DNA from: a virus
IMG/VR virus record: IMGVR_UViG_3300005340_000062
Location: 1 to 35,102 of that record
Strand: one strand, 5' to 3'
DNA: 35,102 nt
A program made the position numbers and the translations under genes. Numbering within the stretch: position 1 is the stretch's first letter; every line of letters starts with the position of its first letter. The notes under the pieces were generated by a model. It saw nothing but the letters and a program-made list of their open reading frames with translations, did not search any database and was not told the DNA's origin. Shown piece by piece: positions 29,256-35,102 of this stretch.

Positions 29256-29588
29256 ATGGAACTTCGGGACAAAAAGGCGTTCGCGCGCCGCCTGCTAGAG
29301 CGCATGGATGAGATGCCGATTAATCAATCGGAACTCGCTATGGTCCTTGGGACCAATCAGTCCAGCGTTTACAACTGGCTTCAGGGCACCATTCCAAGAG
29401 GCGACCGACTTGAGGATCTGGCGGATGCCCTCAGCGTAACCACGCGCTGGCTATTAAAGGGCATTGAGCCGAAATTCGCCCGGGATGGCGAAAAAATCGA
29501 AACGGCGAAAATCACCGAGATTATTGAGACAGTTCCGCCGGACAAGCGGAAGCTGATTTTGCGGCTTGCAAAAAAGTTTGCCGCCTAA
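29256..29588 (+). CDS. CI-like repressor (short, no peptidase domain)
   Basis: 110 residues from ATG 29256. Residues ~8-65 are a lambda-repressor-like helix-turn-helix: AFARRLLERMDEMPINQSELAMVLGTNQSSVYNWLQGTIPRGDRLEDLADALSVTTRWLL, with recognition helix QSSVYNWL. The remaining 45 residues are helical and charged (ETAKITEIIETVPPDKRKLILRLAKKF) and could dimerise the protein. The LexA/CI peptidase domain is absent, so RecA-driven self-cleavage is not expected and induction must work by another route (for example Cro or an antirepressor). Flanked by two outward-facing promoters. Confidence 0.8.
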   Translation: MELRDKKAFARRLLERMDEMPINQSELAMVLGTNQSSVYNWLQGTIPRGDRLEDLADALSVTTRWLLKGIEPKFARDGEKIETAKITEIIETVPPDKRKLILRLAKKFAA

Positions 29589-29599
29589 CCAAATTTAGG

Positions 29600-29627
29600 T
29601 TGACACCTACCCAGATTTAAGTATGGT
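29600..29627 (+). promoter_or_regulatory. Rightward early promoter with operators
   Basis: TTGACA (29600-29605), 16-bp spacer, TATGGT (29622-29627). The site AACCAAATTTAGGT (29587-29600) overlaps the -35 and ACCCAGATTTAAGT (29609-29622) fills the spacer. The string TTTAGGTTGACA plus the following ACCCA..ATTT is shared with the leftward promoter at 29176-29204. Drives the plus-strand early operon. Confidence 0.75.
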
Positions 29628-29654
29628 GGCTCCCGTCCATTGGGAACGGGAGCC
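29628..29654 (+). promoter_or_regulatory. 5' hairpin of the rightward early transcript
   Basis: GGCTCCCGT-(9 bases)-ACGGGAGCC, a perfect 9-bp stem (29628-29636 and 29646-29654). The right arm includes the GGGAG ribosome binding site of the first gene (GTG 29659), so folding would hide it. The expected transcription start (~29634) falls within the left arm, so only part of the stem may form in RNA. It may also be a DNA site. Confidence 0.55.
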
Positions 29655-29658
29655 ATCA

Positions 29659-29748
29659 GTGACCCACGACATGCTGGTGTTTGGCGTCGGCTTTGCCTCG
29701 GCGGTCATTCTGATCGTCGGGCTCGTGATCACGCGGCCATGGAGATAG
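29659..29748 (+). CDS. 29-residue membrane peptide, first early gene
   Basis: GTG 29659 with GGGAG 6-7 bases upstream; TAG ends at 29748, two bases before the next ATG. The sequence is MTHDMLVFGVGFASAVILIV plus nine more residues ending RPWR. A single hydrophobic helix of ~21 residues is followed by a basic end. It is the first product of the rightward early operon. Function unknown; superinfection exclusion or membrane targeting are possible roles for such peptides. Confidence 0.6.
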   Translation: MTHDMLVFGVGFASAVILIVGLVITRPWR

Positions 29749-29750
29749 CC

Positions 29751-29924
29751 ATGGGCAATTACGACACCTGGAAAACCACCAACCCCGATGACGAATGGCT
29801 CGGCCCTGAACCGTATGCCGAGGCCTTAGGCGACCGCCCATGCGATTTCGAGACGTTCAGCGGTGAATGTCTGACCTGCGGCGCACGTCTCGGCGAGCCC
29901 TGCGAACTCGGATGGGAGGAGTAA
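29751..29924 (+). CDS. Small acidic Cys-containing protein
   Basis: 57 residues from ATG 29751, with GGAG 6 bases upstream. It begins MGNYDTWKTTNPDDEWLGPEP and contains DRPCDFETFSGECLTCGARLGEPCELGWEE, with four cysteines of which CLTC is a close pair. Strongly acidic. Could bind zinc. It has the look of small early proteins that act on host functions. Not recognised. Confidence 0.65.
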   Translation: MGNYDTWKTTNPDDEWLGPEPYAEALGDRPCDFETFSGECLTCGARLGEPCELGWEE

Positions 29925-29927
29925 GTC

Positions 29928-30536
29928 ATGGAAAGCGAACAGACTGCGGAACTCGCCACCGCGCTCGCCAAGGCGCAGAGCGCTATGGGGCCGGCAATCA
30001 TCAACCGAGTAAATCCGCACTTTAAGAACCGTTATGCGGACCTCGCGGCGGTGTTCACGGCTATCAAGCCAATCCACGACAACGGGCTTAGTTTTACCCA
30101 GACGACGCAGTTCCGGGATGGCGCCTTTATCCTGCGGACCACGCTGCGCCACACTAGCGGCCAATGGATCGCGAGCGAATATCCTCTTCCGCTGAACGCC
30201 AAGCCGCAGGAAGTGGGATCGGCGCTCACCTACGCCAAGCGCTATTCCCTGTCGGCGCTTGTTGGTATCGCCGCCGACGAGGATGACGACGGCGAGGCGA
30301 CGCGAAAGCGGAACGGTAACGGCGAGCACCACGTCGAGGAAACCGGGGAGCTGATAACCCCGGAGCAAATCCAGACGCTACGCGCCGCTCTCAAGGTTCG
30401 AGAACTCGACGAGGACGAATGGAAAAAGCGAGCGGGCAAAGCGCTCAAGGCCCCGATTGCGGATTTAGGCGACATCCCCGCTAGTGCTTTTCAACGGTGC
30501 TTGAATGACGTTCGCAACGCTGGAGCGCCGCAATGA
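29928..30536 (+). CDS. erf: ERF-family single-strand annealing protein
   Basis: 202 residues, GGAGG 8 bases before ATG 29928. Residues ~10-125 have the ERF pattern: LAKAQSAMGPAIINRVNPHFKNRYADLAAV (13-42), NGLSFTQTT, TTLRHTSGQWI (71-81), and GSALTYAKRYSLSALVGIAADEDDDG (97-122), which is the hallmark of the family. The protein binds ssDNA and anneals complementary strands in phage recombination and genome circularisation. Partner of the YqaJ exonuclease encoded next, with an ATGA overlap. The C-terminal 60 residues are variable. Confidence 0.9.
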   Translation: MESEQTAELATALAKAQSAMGPAIINRVNPHFKNRYADLAAVFTAIKPIHDNGLSFTQTTQFRDGAFILRTTLRHTSGQWIASEYPLPLNAKPQEVGSALTYAKRYSLSALVGIAADEDDDGEATRKRNGNGEHHVEETGELITPEQIQTLRAALKVRELDEDEWKKRAGKALKAPIADLGDIPASAFQRCLNDVRNAGAPQ

Positions 30537-31204
30537 ACGATCTCCAGCGCACGTCCGAATGGTACACCACGCGCCTCGGCAAGCTCACCGGCTCCCGCAT
30601 TGCTGATGCGACGGCAAAGACAAAAACCGGATGGGGCGCATCACGCGCCAACTATATGGCCGAGCTACTGATCGAGCGGCTAACGGGCCTGCCTACCGAA
30701 CGCTACACAAATGCGGCGATGGATTGGGGCACCCAATTCGAGCCGGAAGCGCTTGCCGTTTATGAAGGCCGCAGCCTCGACGTAATCACGCTGACCGGCT
30801 TCGTCCCCCACCCCGATATTCTCATGTCGGGATGCTCGCCGGACGCCCTGGTAGCCATAGATGGGATGGCTGAAATCAAATGCCCCAATACGGCAACGCA
30901 CGTCGACACTGTGCTCGGCGCGCCGATCGACGAGCGATACATCAAACAGATGCAATGGCAGATGGCTTGCTGCGGTCGCGCCTGGTGCGATTGGGTTAGC
31001 TATGATCCGCGCCTACCGGAAAAGCTTCGGATTGTCGTTCGCCGCGTCGACCGCGACGATAAGCTGATCGCCAAGCTCGAAGGCGAAGCCGGTATCTTCC
31101 TCGCCGAACTCGCCGAGAAGTGCCGTCGCCTCTCCGCAATGATCGAAGGCAATGACGATACCACGCTGCGCCAGCTTAAAGCCTCAGTGGGATTGACAGC
31201 ATGA
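30533..31204 (+). CDS. YqaJ-family exonuclease (lambda Exo type)
   Basis: 223 residues; its ATG overlaps the ERF stop. Residues ~8-130: EWYTTRLGKLTGSRIADA, GTQFEPEALAVYE (E70 region), MSGCSPDALV (D104) and MAEIKCPN (E114, K116), the D..ExK nuclease core of the lambda-exonuclease family, then YIKQMQWQMACCGRAWCDWVSYD, the conserved Gln/Trp region. It resects dsDNA ends 5'-3' to give 3' tails for the annealing protein. Tight coupling with ERF confirms a two-component recombination system. Confidence 0.9.
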   Translation: MNDLQRTSEWYTTRLGKLTGSRIADATAKTKTGWGASRANYMAELLIERLTGLPTERYTNAAMDWGTQFEPEALAVYEGRSLDVITLTGFVPHPDILMSGCSPDALVAIDGMAEIKCPNTATHVDTVLGAPIDERYIKQMQWQMACCGRAWCDWVSYDPRLPEKLRIVVRRVDRDDKLIAKLEGEAGIFLAELAEKCRRLSAMIEGNDDTTLRQLKASVGLTA

Positions 31205-31680
31205 CCGACCACGCCGCCTTCCGTGCCACATATAGCGATTTCCGCCTGATCAAAACGCGGAAGGTGGCGCAATTCGTCTTTGAAGTGCCGCTCGAAGACT
31301 GCAACACGGCTCTTAATGCCATGGGCGGGATGCCCAATCCAGCGGCGGAAGTATGGTGTGCAGTAGCTAGACTTGATCCGGCACAGAGCCACCCGCCGGA
31401 TCAGCCCGCGCCGGAGTTAAACCCCAGCACGACTCCCGCTCCGGCGCGGGTCACTTCTCTCGCACAGATAGCGGGAATCCTATGTACCGATCCGTTGTTC
31501 CAAAAATATATGGGATGCAAAGACGAGGACAGCGCTGCGCGCGCAGTCCGAAACTACTGCTACGTCAAATCCCGCTCGGAAATCAAAGTCGGGACTGAAG
31601 CGGGGGAGGCGTTTGAGGAGCTATGCCGCGAATTTCGCAACTGGCGCGACGCCGACAAATACGTGGAGAGACCAACATGA
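31201..31680 (+). CDS. Hypothetical protein of early operon
   Basis: 159 residues. The ATG overlaps the exonuclease stop. The N-terminal ~60 residues (AFRATYSDFRLIKTRKVAQFVFEVPLEDCNTALNAMGGMPN) form a compact beta/alpha segment common in phages of alphaproteobacteria, followed by a Pro-rich linker (~62-82) and a second domain with KYMGCKDEDSAARAVRNYCYVKSRSEI. The second part is like the C-terminal helical domains found in recombination-linked proteins of such phages. Function unknown; a recombination accessory is inferred from position. Confidence 0.6.
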   Translation: MTDHAAFRATYSDFRLIKTRKVAQFVFEVPLEDCNTALNAMGGMPNPAAEVWCAVARLDPAQSHPPDQPAPELNPSTTPAPARVTSLAQIAGILCTDPLFQKYMGCKDEDSAARAVRNYCYVKSRSEIKVGTEAGEAFEELCREFRNWRDADKYVERPT

Positions 31681-31892
31681 CCGAAAGTCACGCTCAGCGC
31701 ACCATTCGCCACGGCATCGCGGCGATACTTTCAGAAGAGCGCCTTACTGAGGACACCCTCAGGCTGGCGTACGCCATGCTGGGAAGTTTGATAGAGGGCC
31801 TACCGTTCCCAGTTACTCCTGAAGATTTGGACGCAATCGAATCTGCGTCATCGGCCACCCCCGATGGTCCCCCAGCCTCCCAAGGCCGGTGA
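31677..31892 (+). CDS. Small hypothetical protein
   Basis: 71 residues from ATG 31677 (ATGA overlap); a start at 31623 would overlap the previous gene. MTESHAQRTIRHGIAAILSEERLTEDTLRLAYAMLGSLIEGLPFPVTPEDLDAIES is helical and acidic with no known motif. It ends in TGA at 31890-31892, 61 bases before the HNH gene. Function unknown. Confidence 0.6.
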   Translation: MTESHAQRTIRHGIAAILSEERLTEDTLRLAYAMLGSLIEGLPFPVTPEDLDAIESASSATPDGPPASQGR

Positions 31893-31953
31893 TGCAGACG
31901 CCGGCCGGCGTGAACGTGGGTCCGCGTCGGCCGGCACCTTCGAGGACCGCGCT

Positions 31954-32286
31954 ATGAAGCGCCAGAAATCAGACGCTTACCTATCGTTTATCCGGCTGCT
32001 GCCGTGTGTCATCTGCGGCGATAATACTTCGGTGGAGGCTGCGCATATCCGATTTGCAGACCCGCGTGCCGCCAAGCGGCCAACGGGAATGGGAGAGCGA
32101 CCGGATGATGTGTGGGCACTTCCGGTCTGCGGGGATCACCACCGGTTGCAGCACACGGCCAACGAACGCCTGTTCTGGGAAAGGGCGGGAATAGACCCGA
32201 TCTTTATCGCGCTGGCGCTCAATCGGATAGCCGGGAACTGCGAACTTGGAACTGTCATCGTGGAGAATGCGGGGAGGGAGCGATAG
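31954..32286 (+). CDS. HNH-type nuclease / zinc-binding recombination protein
   Basis: 110 residues from ATG 31954, with GAGG 8 bases upstream; the longer ATG 31864 lacks a site. It contains PCVICG (zinc pair, residues 17-22), EAAHI (28-32), RFADPRAAKRPTGMGERPDDVWALPVCGDHHRLQH (33-67) with a second CxxxHH group, and WERAGIDP. This is the layout of small HNH-like proteins encoded in phage recombination operons (NinG/DUF968 relatives). Probably a DNA nuclease acting on recombination intermediates. An HNH label is from the motif only. Confidence 0.7.
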   Translation: MKRQKSDAYLSFIRLLPCVICGDNTSVEAAHIRFADPRAAKRPTGMGERPDDVWALPVCGDHHRLQHTANERLFWERAGIDPIFIALALNRIAGNCELGTVIVENAGRER

Positions 32287-32556
32287 ATGGAACTCACCAT
32301 AGCAGACGTAAACGACTTTATAAACCATGTTGACGAGGAGGTGCTCGACCAAATTGTTATAGCGGCAGTCCGAGCAAATAAAGTCGCGCTAGAGATAATG
32401 GACGAAATCGCCCATATAGCCCTGAAAAGTATAGTCGACAGTTGGCAAGCTAATTTTGATGACGGCTACGAAGGAGACAAAGAGATGGAGCGCAAAATGC
32501 TGCCCCATCTGAATTGCGTCATTGATTATCTTGAACAGAGGAAGGAAGAAAGATGA
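32287..32556 (+). CDS. Acidic hypothetical protein
   Basis: 89 residues; ATG directly follows the TAG of the HNH gene, GGGAGG ~9 bases upstream. The sequence is acidic and helical (LTIADVNDFINHVDEEVLDQIVIAAVRANKV) and its DNA is more AT-rich than its neighbours (ATA codons), suggesting separate origin. It is coupled to the next gene by an ATGA overlap. No known family. Confidence 0.6.
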   Translation: MELTIADVNDFINHVDEEVLDQIVIAAVRANKVALEIMDEIAHIALKSIVDSWQANFDDGYEGDKEMERKMLPHLNCVIDYLEQRKEER

Positions 32557-32771
32557 CCAGAGAGCGAGAGTACGACGTTTCTGTGAGGGCCATTCTCGCC
32601 CTTATCAGAAATGTCGCCAGGAGCGAAGGCAGGACGGCCGCGTTTAGGTACGTTTATGCCCATCACGACGCTGGGCTTATCTTTCTTAAGGAAGAAAGAG
32701 GCCAGGAACCGACATATAATTTCGCCCAGGGCCGCGCCGACGACATCATCACGCCGAGCCTAGCGAAATGA
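32553..32771 (+). CDS. Small basic/acidic hypothetical protein
   Basis: 72 residues, ATGA overlap at both ends of a small three-gene chain. MTREREYDVSVRAILALIRNVARSEGRTAAFRYVYAHHDAGLIFLKEERG is amphipathic and then acidic. No motif recognised. It is translated together with the acidic protein before it and the membrane peptide after it. Confidence 0.6.
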   Translation: MTREREYDVSVRAILALIRNVARSEGRTAAFRYVYAHHDAGLIFLKEERGQEPTYNFAQGRADDIITPSLAK

Positions 32772-32863
32772 GCCTGCACCATATCGCCGTAACGCATATC
32801 GCTTTCGCTCTGGCGATCGTCTTGGCCGTAGTTGTCATTGCTACGTCGAGGCCGACGCTATGA
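32768..32863 (+). CDS. 31-residue membrane peptide
   Basis: ATG 32768 overlaps the previous TGA, and its own TGA overlaps the ATG of the next gene, so both edges are ATGA. The protein starts MSLHHIAVTHIAFALAIVLA and continues VVVIATSRPTL, one hydrophobic helix of ~18 residues with a short polar N-terminus and basic C-terminal end. Probably a single-pass inner-membrane peptide of the early operon. Function unknown. Confidence 0.65.
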   Translation: MSLHHIAVTHIAFALAIVLAVVVIATSRPTL

Positions 32864-33675
32864 CTGAGTGCGCAGAGAACAACTGCGGGATAGCGAACAA
32901 CATGGACCTTACACGGTCAACCACTGCCGAGAAGAAAGCCATGGCAGCAGTGCTCTACAAAACTGGCAAATGGACGCTAGAGGGGCTAGGGAAGAAGTTC
33001 GGCGTGACGCACGTAGCTGTCAGTAAATGGTTAAATGTAACCGAGGTTACAAATCAAAAACACGCCAAGACCGCAGCCAATCCGAAGGGCGCTGGGCGCC
33101 CAAGGGGCAGGAAGAAAAAGGCCTCGCCCAAGATTGAAAAAGTTATCGACGCTGTTGAAGCGCGCGTGCGCGCCGGAGAGACGGTTCCTCGCAAGGATAT
33201 TGCCGATGCATTTGGTGTTGGTTCGCACACAGTCCAGATCGCCCACGCGCGGGTCATGGGGCGAATAGAGACCGAAACCGCTCAAATCCGGCCTGAAGAT
33301 TTATCGCTTACGGCGCAGCAAAAACTAGAGGTCGCCATACGCCAACGCGAGCGCGCGTTGGAGCGGGAGTTTAACCAGCGAGTCATGAAGGAAGTTGAAC
33401 ACCGAATGGAAACGATGGTCCTGCCCGCATGGAAAAAGACCATTGACTGGGCCAAGGCGGTGCGACAGCGCGAGAAAGGCATTCTGACTGCGGCCGAATA
33501 TAAACTCCTAAGGTCGTGCCTGCACCCCGACCGTGTTCAAGATGCCGACACAAAAACCAAGTTCACCGAAGCATTCAGCATCCTCGAAAGGATGGAAAAG
33601 TTTCTCTGTGCCCCAGAGAAAGAGCCTCCCGCCAAGTTTCCTCGCACTTGGCAAGAGGCGCAATCATTCGCATAG
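32860..33675 (+). CDS. AT-hook protein with HTH and HPD (J-like) motif
   Basis: 271 residues. Residues ~28-60 look like a helix-turn-helix (AVLYKTGKWTLEGLGKKFGVTHVAVSKWLNV). GRPRGRKKK (79-87) is an AT-hook. A second HTH-like segment (~108-132) is followed by a long charged helix (160-210). Near the C-terminus, AAEYKLLRSCLHPDRVQDADTKTKFTEAFSILERMEKF has HPD (222-224) in the position of the DnaJ J-domain loop. Whether it really recruits DnaK is open. A regulator or replication accessory that also binds DNA is likely. Confidence 0.6.
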   Translation: MTECAENNCGIANNMDLTRSTTAEKKAMAAVLYKTGKWTLEGLGKKFGVTHVAVSKWLNVTEVTNQKHAKTAANPKGAGRPRGRKKKASPKIEKVIDAVEARVRAGETVPRKDIADAFGVGSHTVQIAHARVMGRIETETAQIRPEDLSLTAQQKLEVAIRQRERALEREFNQRVMKEVEHRMETMVLPAWKKTIDWAKAVRQREKGILTAAEYKLLRSCLHPDRVQDADTKTKFTEAFSILERMEKFLCAPEKEPPAKFPRTWQEAQSFA

Positions 33676-33691
33676 CGAGAGGACAGCAAAG

Positions 33692-34036
33692 ATGAACATC
33701 GTAAACGTACCGAAGGACGGCAAGGACTTAGCGGCGCGCATCGGAAAAGGCGCAAAGCAATTGCCTCTGTCGCATTACACCCGCTCCTACCTCATTGAGG
33801 CTTACGACAATGGGGAACTGCGCCCCCTGGTATTGGCCTTCAATGGCGAGAACAGCCACGGCAGCGTAAAAAACGACGGGATCGTGTTGGCGACTGAAGT
33901 GATCCGGATGGCGCAGGAGAAAGCCGACCACAATATCCCCAACCACGCGGGACGTGTGGCGGCGGCCCTCAATCATAACCGTCGCCAAGGCGGGATCGGC
34001 CCCAAGCAACTCCTTCTAGCTTCGAAGGGCGAATGA
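33692..34036 (+). CDS. Hypothetical protein
   Basis: 114 residues from ATG 33692 (GAGG 9 bases upstream); a start at 33533 would overlap the previous gene. MNIVNVPKDGKDLAARIGKGAKQLPLSHYTRSYLIEAYDNGELRPLVLAFNGENSHGSVKNDGIVLATEVIRMAQEK appears globular with a Lys/Gly-rich beginning. Ends with TGA that overlaps the ATG of the excisionase gene. No known family. Confidence 0.6.
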   Translation: MNIVNVPKDGKDLAARIGKGAKQLPLSHYTRSYLIEAYDNGELRPLVLAFNGENSHGSVKNDGIVLATEVIRMAQEKADHNIPNHAGRVAAALNHNRRQGGIGPKQLLLASKGE

Positions 34037-34269
34037 TCGAACAGCTCCTTTCCAAGCGCCAGGTTTTTGAACGGTTGAGCGTGGGCAAATCCACGCTTGA
34101 CCGCTGGCGCCGCTATCGCTCCTTCCCTGCTCCGCTTAAGGTTGCGGGGCTGAATCGGTGGAGAACTTCGGAAATCGAGCAATGGCTCTCGGCTAACGCT
34201 GGGCTAAGGATGGATGCGGGTTTGCCGGGTCCAACAGGGTCTGGGGTGGTCCACGCAAATCCCAAGTAA
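34033..34269 (+). CDS. AlpA-family excisionase-like protein
   Basis: 78 residues; ATGA overlap with previous gene. LLSKRQVFERLSVGKSTLDRWRRYRSFPAPLKVAGLNRWRTSEIEQWL has the AlpA/HTH_17 layout: recognition helix STLDRW, wing with P-x-P, then R-W-x-x-x-E-I-x-x-W. Such proteins bind attachment-site DNA and turn integration to excision, or act as activators. It ends the plus-strand operon, near where an integrase and attachment site would be expected, but no integrase is in the window. Confidence 0.75.
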   Translation: MIEQLLSKRQVFERLSVGKSTLDRWRRYRSFPAPLKVAGLNRWRTSEIEQWLSANAGLRMDAGLPGPTGSGVVHANPK

Positions 34270-34373
34270 GACGATGATTTTCCTTGAGAATGGGGCGGTC
34301 TGGGCTGGCGTGGTCCGGCTACGCCGCTTAACCTTTTCTTAAAGAAAGCATTCTCGTTAAGTGATTGTTTTAT

Positions 34374-34398
34374 AATAGAAAACGCCTTAACGGGCGTT
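34374..34398 (-). terminator. Terminator for right-end minus genes
   Basis: On the minus strand AACGCC-CGTTAA-GGCGTT (34398-34381) is followed by TTCTATT. It ends transcripts of the minus-strand gene at 34433-34615. The 34270-34432 region has no gene; it also contains GGCGT-(9)-ACGCC followed by a T-rich stretch on the plus strand (34307-34340) that could end the excisionase transcript, a plus-strand TATAAT at 34371, and imperfect inverted repeats GTTGGCCA/TGGCTAAC to 34419 that may be part of an attachment site. Confidence 0.5.
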
Positions 34399-34432
34399 GG
34401 CCAGCTAAGGCATGGCTAACGTTCAGGCGCCG

Positions 34433-34615
34433 CTAGGGTGAATTTGTGACCAATGCCGCCGCCAGTGCCGCAGCCATTGCGGCGCGGCGGCATTGGTCAA
34501 CTGAATGCGCGTCCAGTCCGCGCCACGAATCCCAGACGGCGCGATATGCCTCAATGGCGATGTGCAGCCGCTTGTCACGGACCCGTATTTCTTCCTCTTG
34601 CTCAGCGACGGTCAC
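34433..34615 (-). CDS. Small hypothetical protein, GTG start
   Basis: 60 residues from GTG 34615 with AGGA 6 bases upstream, placed at the end of the previous small gene. The longer frame to 34693 lacks a ribosome binding site and would overlap that gene. The sequence MTVAEQEEEIRVRDKRLHIAIEAYRAVWDSWRGLDAHSVDQCRRAAMAAALAAALV is helical with a strongly hydrophobic Ala-rich end. Function unknown; holin-like or membrane-contacting helix is not excluded. Confidence 0.55.
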   Translation of the reverse strand: MTVAEQEEEIRVRDKRLHIAIEAYRAVWDSWRGLDAHSVDQCRRAAMAAALAAALVTNSP

Positions 34616-34623
34616 AACGGTTC

Positions 34624-34737
34624 CTAGTCCTTCAGTTTTGTTTCGCGAACTTTGTAGCAGGCGTGGACGATCCAGCCGCCGATGATGGCACATATGAGAT
34701 CATGGGCGATACTTGGACAACCCCACAGCCAATCCAT
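34624..34737 (-). CDS. 37-residue membrane peptide
   Basis: ATG 34737 with AGGAG 5-6 bases upstream; TAG at 34624. Sequence begins MDWLWGCPSIAHDLICAIIG and continues GWIVHACYKVRETKLKD: a hydrophobic stretch with three Cys and a basic end. The stop lies 8 bases before the GTG of the next gene. A small membrane protein; might belong to a lysis or exclusion cassette. Not recognised. Confidence 0.6.
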   Translation of the reverse strand: MDWLWGCPSIAHDLICAIIGGWIVHACYKVRETKLKD

Positions 34738-34757
34738 CAGCGCTCCTGCTTACCAGA

Positions 34758-34895
34758 CTAATTTGGCGAATAGTCGCCAGTTTCGTAAACGTCTAGCCAC
34801 GCATCGTCGGTCAAAAGGAATGGACCGGCGCAGAACACTTCCCAAAACCACAGCGGGGTGTCCTGGCGGAAGCATGGAGCCTTAATCGTTTTCAC
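34758..34895 (-). CDS. 45-residue acidic hypothetical protein, GTG start
   Basis: GTG 34895 with GGAGG 4-5 bases upstream, the best ribosome binding site of the group; TAG at 34758. The protein starts MKTIKAPCFRQDTPLWFWEV and continues to an acidic end (DDAWLDVYETGDYSPN). Rich in Trp and acidic residues, no membrane helix. Separated by 20 bases from the membrane peptide gene. Function unknown. Confidence 0.6.
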   Translation of the reverse strand: MKTIKAPCFRQDTPLWFWEVFCAGPFLLTDDAWLDVYETGDYSPN

Positions 34896-34915
34896 GGCGC
34901 CTCCTCGCTGCTAGG

Positions 34916-35035
34916 TTAGCATTCGTGAACAGATAGCCGCCGCCAGATAAAGCGCCAGCCTAGCAATTTGCGCACCCGCCAAAAGCCGAGACGCTCCGAA
35001 CAAAGACCGACAGCGCGGGGCGGCCTTACCGTCAT
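34916..35035 (-). CDS. 39-residue Arg/Trp-rich peptide
   Basis: ATG 35035 with AGGA 3-4 bases upstream; a longer start at 35101 lies at the window edge. MTVRPPRAVGLCSERLGFWRVRKLLGWRFIWRRLSVHEC is highly basic with Arg and Trp, suggesting RNA, DNA or membrane contact. It precedes three other small minus-strand genes. If the window ends were joined, this frame would be continuous with the partial gene at 1-374, so a different gene end is possible. Confidence 0.4.
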   Translation of the reverse strand: MTVRPPRAVGLCSERLGFWRVRKLLGWRFIWRRLSVHEC

Positions 35036-35102
35036 TTGTCCTAGAGGGCATCGGAAGATCACGCCGCCGAAGTCAGACCAAAAAATTCCCCATAGCTGCA
35101 TA

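Noticed and set aside
34270-34432. Attachment site core
   Set aside because: Imperfect inverted repeats near an excisionase gene fit an attachment region, but no integrase or tRNA is seen, so no core can be assigned.
1-35102. Joining of the window ends as a circular genome
   Set aside because: The frame at 1-374 would continue in frame across the joined ends into 34916-35102, but this has a 1 in 3 chance and there is no terminal repeat. The joined protein also departs from its paralogue after the junction. Left open; needs reads across the ends.

Overview
This window is a nearly contiguous stretch of a temperate, short-tailed (podovirus-like) phage or prophage. The host is probably an alphaproteobacterium of the Rhizobiales. 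The host guess rests on GC-rich codon use, a plus-strand gene at 25534-25710 of a type I associate with Bradyrhizobium-like chromosomes, a GcrA-like HTH protein and a DnaA-domain-IV protein. It is an inference, not a measurement. No integrase, holin or dedicated endolysin is recognisable, so part of the genome may lie outside the window or in the unrecognised small genes. No tRNA, rRNA, IS element or CRISPR array was seen.

Layout. (a) 1-25320, minus strand: late genes, in order of transcription (right to left): candidate small terminase, two small proteins, large terminase (TTG start), a coiled-coil protein, a terminator, portal, an adhesin and tail-decoration block (Gly-rich protein, a protein with seven 22-residue repeats, a beta-helix tailspike), small proteins, scaffold, major capsid, decoration-like protein, a terminator, a glycan-modification block (GT-A glycosyltransferase, small protein, methyltransferase-DUF115 fusion), an AT-hook protein, head-tail adaptor, DNA-stabilisation-like protein, GNAT acetyltransferase, three injected/internal virion proteins (one a lytic transglycosylase) and two tail-fibre-like paralogues, the last running off the left edge. 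(b) 25321-25795: a junction with a parS-like palindrome, a plus-strand cargo gene and hairpins between convergent transcripts. (c) 25796-29170, minus strand: Cro-like repressor followed by HTH proteins, a DnaA domain IV protein, a GcrA-like protein, a replication protein, a possible late regulator and a ribbon-helix-helix protein. (d) 29171-29660: the immunity region, with a CI-like repressor gene flanked by two related promoter-operator modules that point outward. (e) 29659-34269, plus strand: early operon with tiny membrane peptides, an ERF annealing protein, a YqaJ exonuclease, an HNH protein, an AT-hook/HPD-motif protein and an AlpA-like excisionase. (f) 34270-35102: a terminator and four very small minus-strand genes.

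Working together: the CI-like and Cro-like proteins probably set the lysis/lysogeny choice by acting on paired operators. The early right operon supplies recombination (ERF + YqaJ). The early left operon supplies replication and regulation. The late left operon packages DNA and builds a virion with an elaborate adhesin set and its own sugar- and acetyl-transfer enzymes. Several genes too short for a 60-residue cutoff are reported because they have strong ribosome binding sites or exact coupling to neighbours: 14830-14967, 24943-25098, 29659-29748, 32768-32863, 34624-34737, 34758-34895 and 34916-35035.
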